NCBI GenBank assembly: GCA_016214245.1
Contig: JACROW010000098.1
Location: 1 to 5,224, forward strand
DNA from: Candidatus Omnitrophota bacterium
GTDB lineage: Bacteria > Omnitrophota > Gorgyraeia > 2-01-FULL-45-10
Direction of reading: 5' to 3'
Length of the DNA stretch: 5,224 nucleotides
The notes under the pieces are model-generated. The model saw nothing but the letters and a program-made list of their open reading frames with translations. It had not been told where the DNA came from and did no database searches. The position numbers and the translations under genes were made by a program. This document shows, piece after piece, positions 4,731 through 5,224 of this stretch. Numbering within the stretch: position 1 is the stretch's first letter; each line of letters starts with the position of its first letter.

Positions 4731-5224
4731 TCAATAGTATATCTCTTCCTCGGAAACGACCTTTCCGCTCTCATCATATTTTCGTATGATTTTTTTACGC
4801 GTCCCCGGAGCGCCGGCCTCTTCCTCTTCCTGAACCCTGACTTTCTGAGTCGGTATCCTGCGATAGACTCTTCCCCTTCGCTGTGCAGGAGGCTGGGTCA
4901 ATGTATCCAATAGCGAGTTTCCGACGACCGCCGTGCCTGCGCCTATTAAAGCGCCCTGGCCGGCCTTGCCGCCCGATGCCCCGGCTGCGATTGCTCCTGT
5001 GCCTGCTCCGATGAGGCCCTGCTTCAATATCCTTGTTGAGCCGGATTCTTGAGGCGGCGCCTCGTAATACGCTTCAGGCTCATCAGCATAATAATATTCC
5101 TCATCTGGTGGCGGGGCAGCTCTTCTTTGTGAAGACGAAGGCCCTGTCAACGAATCTAACAATGCACTGCCTATAACCGCTGTACCGGCTCCAATTAGGG
5201 CGCCCTGTCCGGCTTTGCCGCCTG
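4731..5224 (-). CDS. Glycine-zipper protein, partial (5' end beyond the window)
   Basis: The frame is open to the right edge, so only the last 163 codons are visible. An in-frame TTG at 5162 is not a credible start, because the conserved zipper block continues upstream of it. The protein has two alanine/glycine-rich zipper segments with GxxxG-type spacing (GALIGAGTAVIG and GALIGAGTAVVG). Another zipper-like stretch, GLIGAGTGAIAAGAS, leads into the second. A Pro/Glu/Tyr-rich linker (APPPDEEYYYADEPEAYYEA) joins them, and the tail is strongly charged (QEEEEAGAPG; RKYDESGKVVSEEEIYY). Glycine zippers pack in or across membranes, and such proteins are often outer-membrane lipoproteins; the N-terminus that would show this is missing. 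The gene ends with in-frame stops TGA TAA TAG and is followed 22 nt later by the small membrane protein gene. Function is unknown. Confidence 0.75.
   Translation of the reverse strand, partial: GGKAGQGALIGAGTAVIGSALLDSLTGPSSSQRRAAPPPDEEYYYADEPEAYYEAPPQESGSTRILKQGLIGAGTGAIAAGASGGKAGQGALIGAGTAVVGNSLLDTLTQPPAQRRGRVYRRIPTQKVRVQEEEEAGAPGTRKKIIRKYDESGKVVSEEEIYY
4896..4973 (-). repeat. Glycine-zipper repeat block, copy 2
   Basis: 26 codons beginning GGKAGQGALIGAGTAV and ending LLDTLT, offset from copy 1 by 249 bp (83 codons, in frame). Both copies are followed within a few residues by a Pro-containing stretch with QRR, suggesting that the repeated unit is longer than the zipper itself. Confidence 0.85.
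5145..5222 (-). repeat. Glycine-zipper repeat block, copy 1
   Basis: 26 codons beginning GGKAGQGALIGAGTAV and ending LLDSLT. The block matches copy 2 at 22 of 26 residues, but 14 of those 22 identical residues use a different codon, so it is an old duplication kept at protein level. Confidence 0.85.

Noticed and set aside
4544..4913. Plus-strand ORFs opposite the small membrane protein and glycine-zipper genes
   Set aside because: No domain is recognisable, they overlap better supported minus-strand genes, and they are probably shadows.
1..5224. CRISPR array, tRNA, rRNA, insertion sequence or phage genes
   Set aside because: There are no direct-repeat arrays, no RNA gene signatures, and no transposase or integrase sequence in any frame.

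Overview
The window is a compact bacterial gene cluster. Every supportable gene is on the minus strand, so transcription runs from the right edge to the left. Spacers are short or absent, and several genes overlap. The gene mix is a glycine-zipper protein, a small membrane protein, an exported SNase-like nuclease, a stand-alone EF-Tu-domain-2-like protein, a bacterial PolX, a PAC2-family gene and an AsmA-like anchored protein. This combination, together with the phrasing of these proteins, most resembles the Omnitrophota (Candidatus Omnitrophica) or a related uncultured diderm lineage. That assignment rests on family recognition, not on a database search. The AsmA-like protein fits an organism with an outer membrane.

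Layout, in order of transcription. (1) 5224-4731: C-terminal part of a glycine-zipper protein running off the right edge, with a duplicated 26-residue zipper block. (2) 4708-4493: a 71-residue single-pass membrane protein. (3) 4509-3961: a signal-peptide-bearing thermonuclease homologue starting with GTG, overlapping the previous gene by 17 bp. (4) 3968-3714: an 84-residue elongation-factor-like beta-barrel protein with a strong Shine-Dalgarno, overlapping the nuclease by 8 bp. (5) 3713-3646: a non-coding spacer with two hairpins, one a perfect 26-bp palindrome, that probably divides the cluster into two transcription units. (6) 3645-1930: complete PolX with all polymerase and PHP catalytic residues. 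(7) 1912-1262: a PAC2-family gene that is recognisable end to end but lies in two frames, with internal segments apparently missing at two points. (8) 1265-39: an AsmA-like protein whose ATG overlaps the PAC2 stop (ATGA).

The genes look like a mixture of housekeeping repair (PolX), envelope functions (AsmA-like, glycine zipper, small membrane protein) and an exported nuclease. I see no mobile element, CRISPR array, tRNA or rRNA, and no convincing new defence or biosynthetic system. The most noteworthy observation is the broken PAC2 gene. Its two lesions cancel in frame, it has a well-formed promoter placed for a near-leaderless transcript, and it keeps its stop/start overlap with the next gene. 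Secondary points are several strong inverted repeats, two of them inside coding sequence, and the hairpin just before a polX start that has no Shine-Dalgarno.
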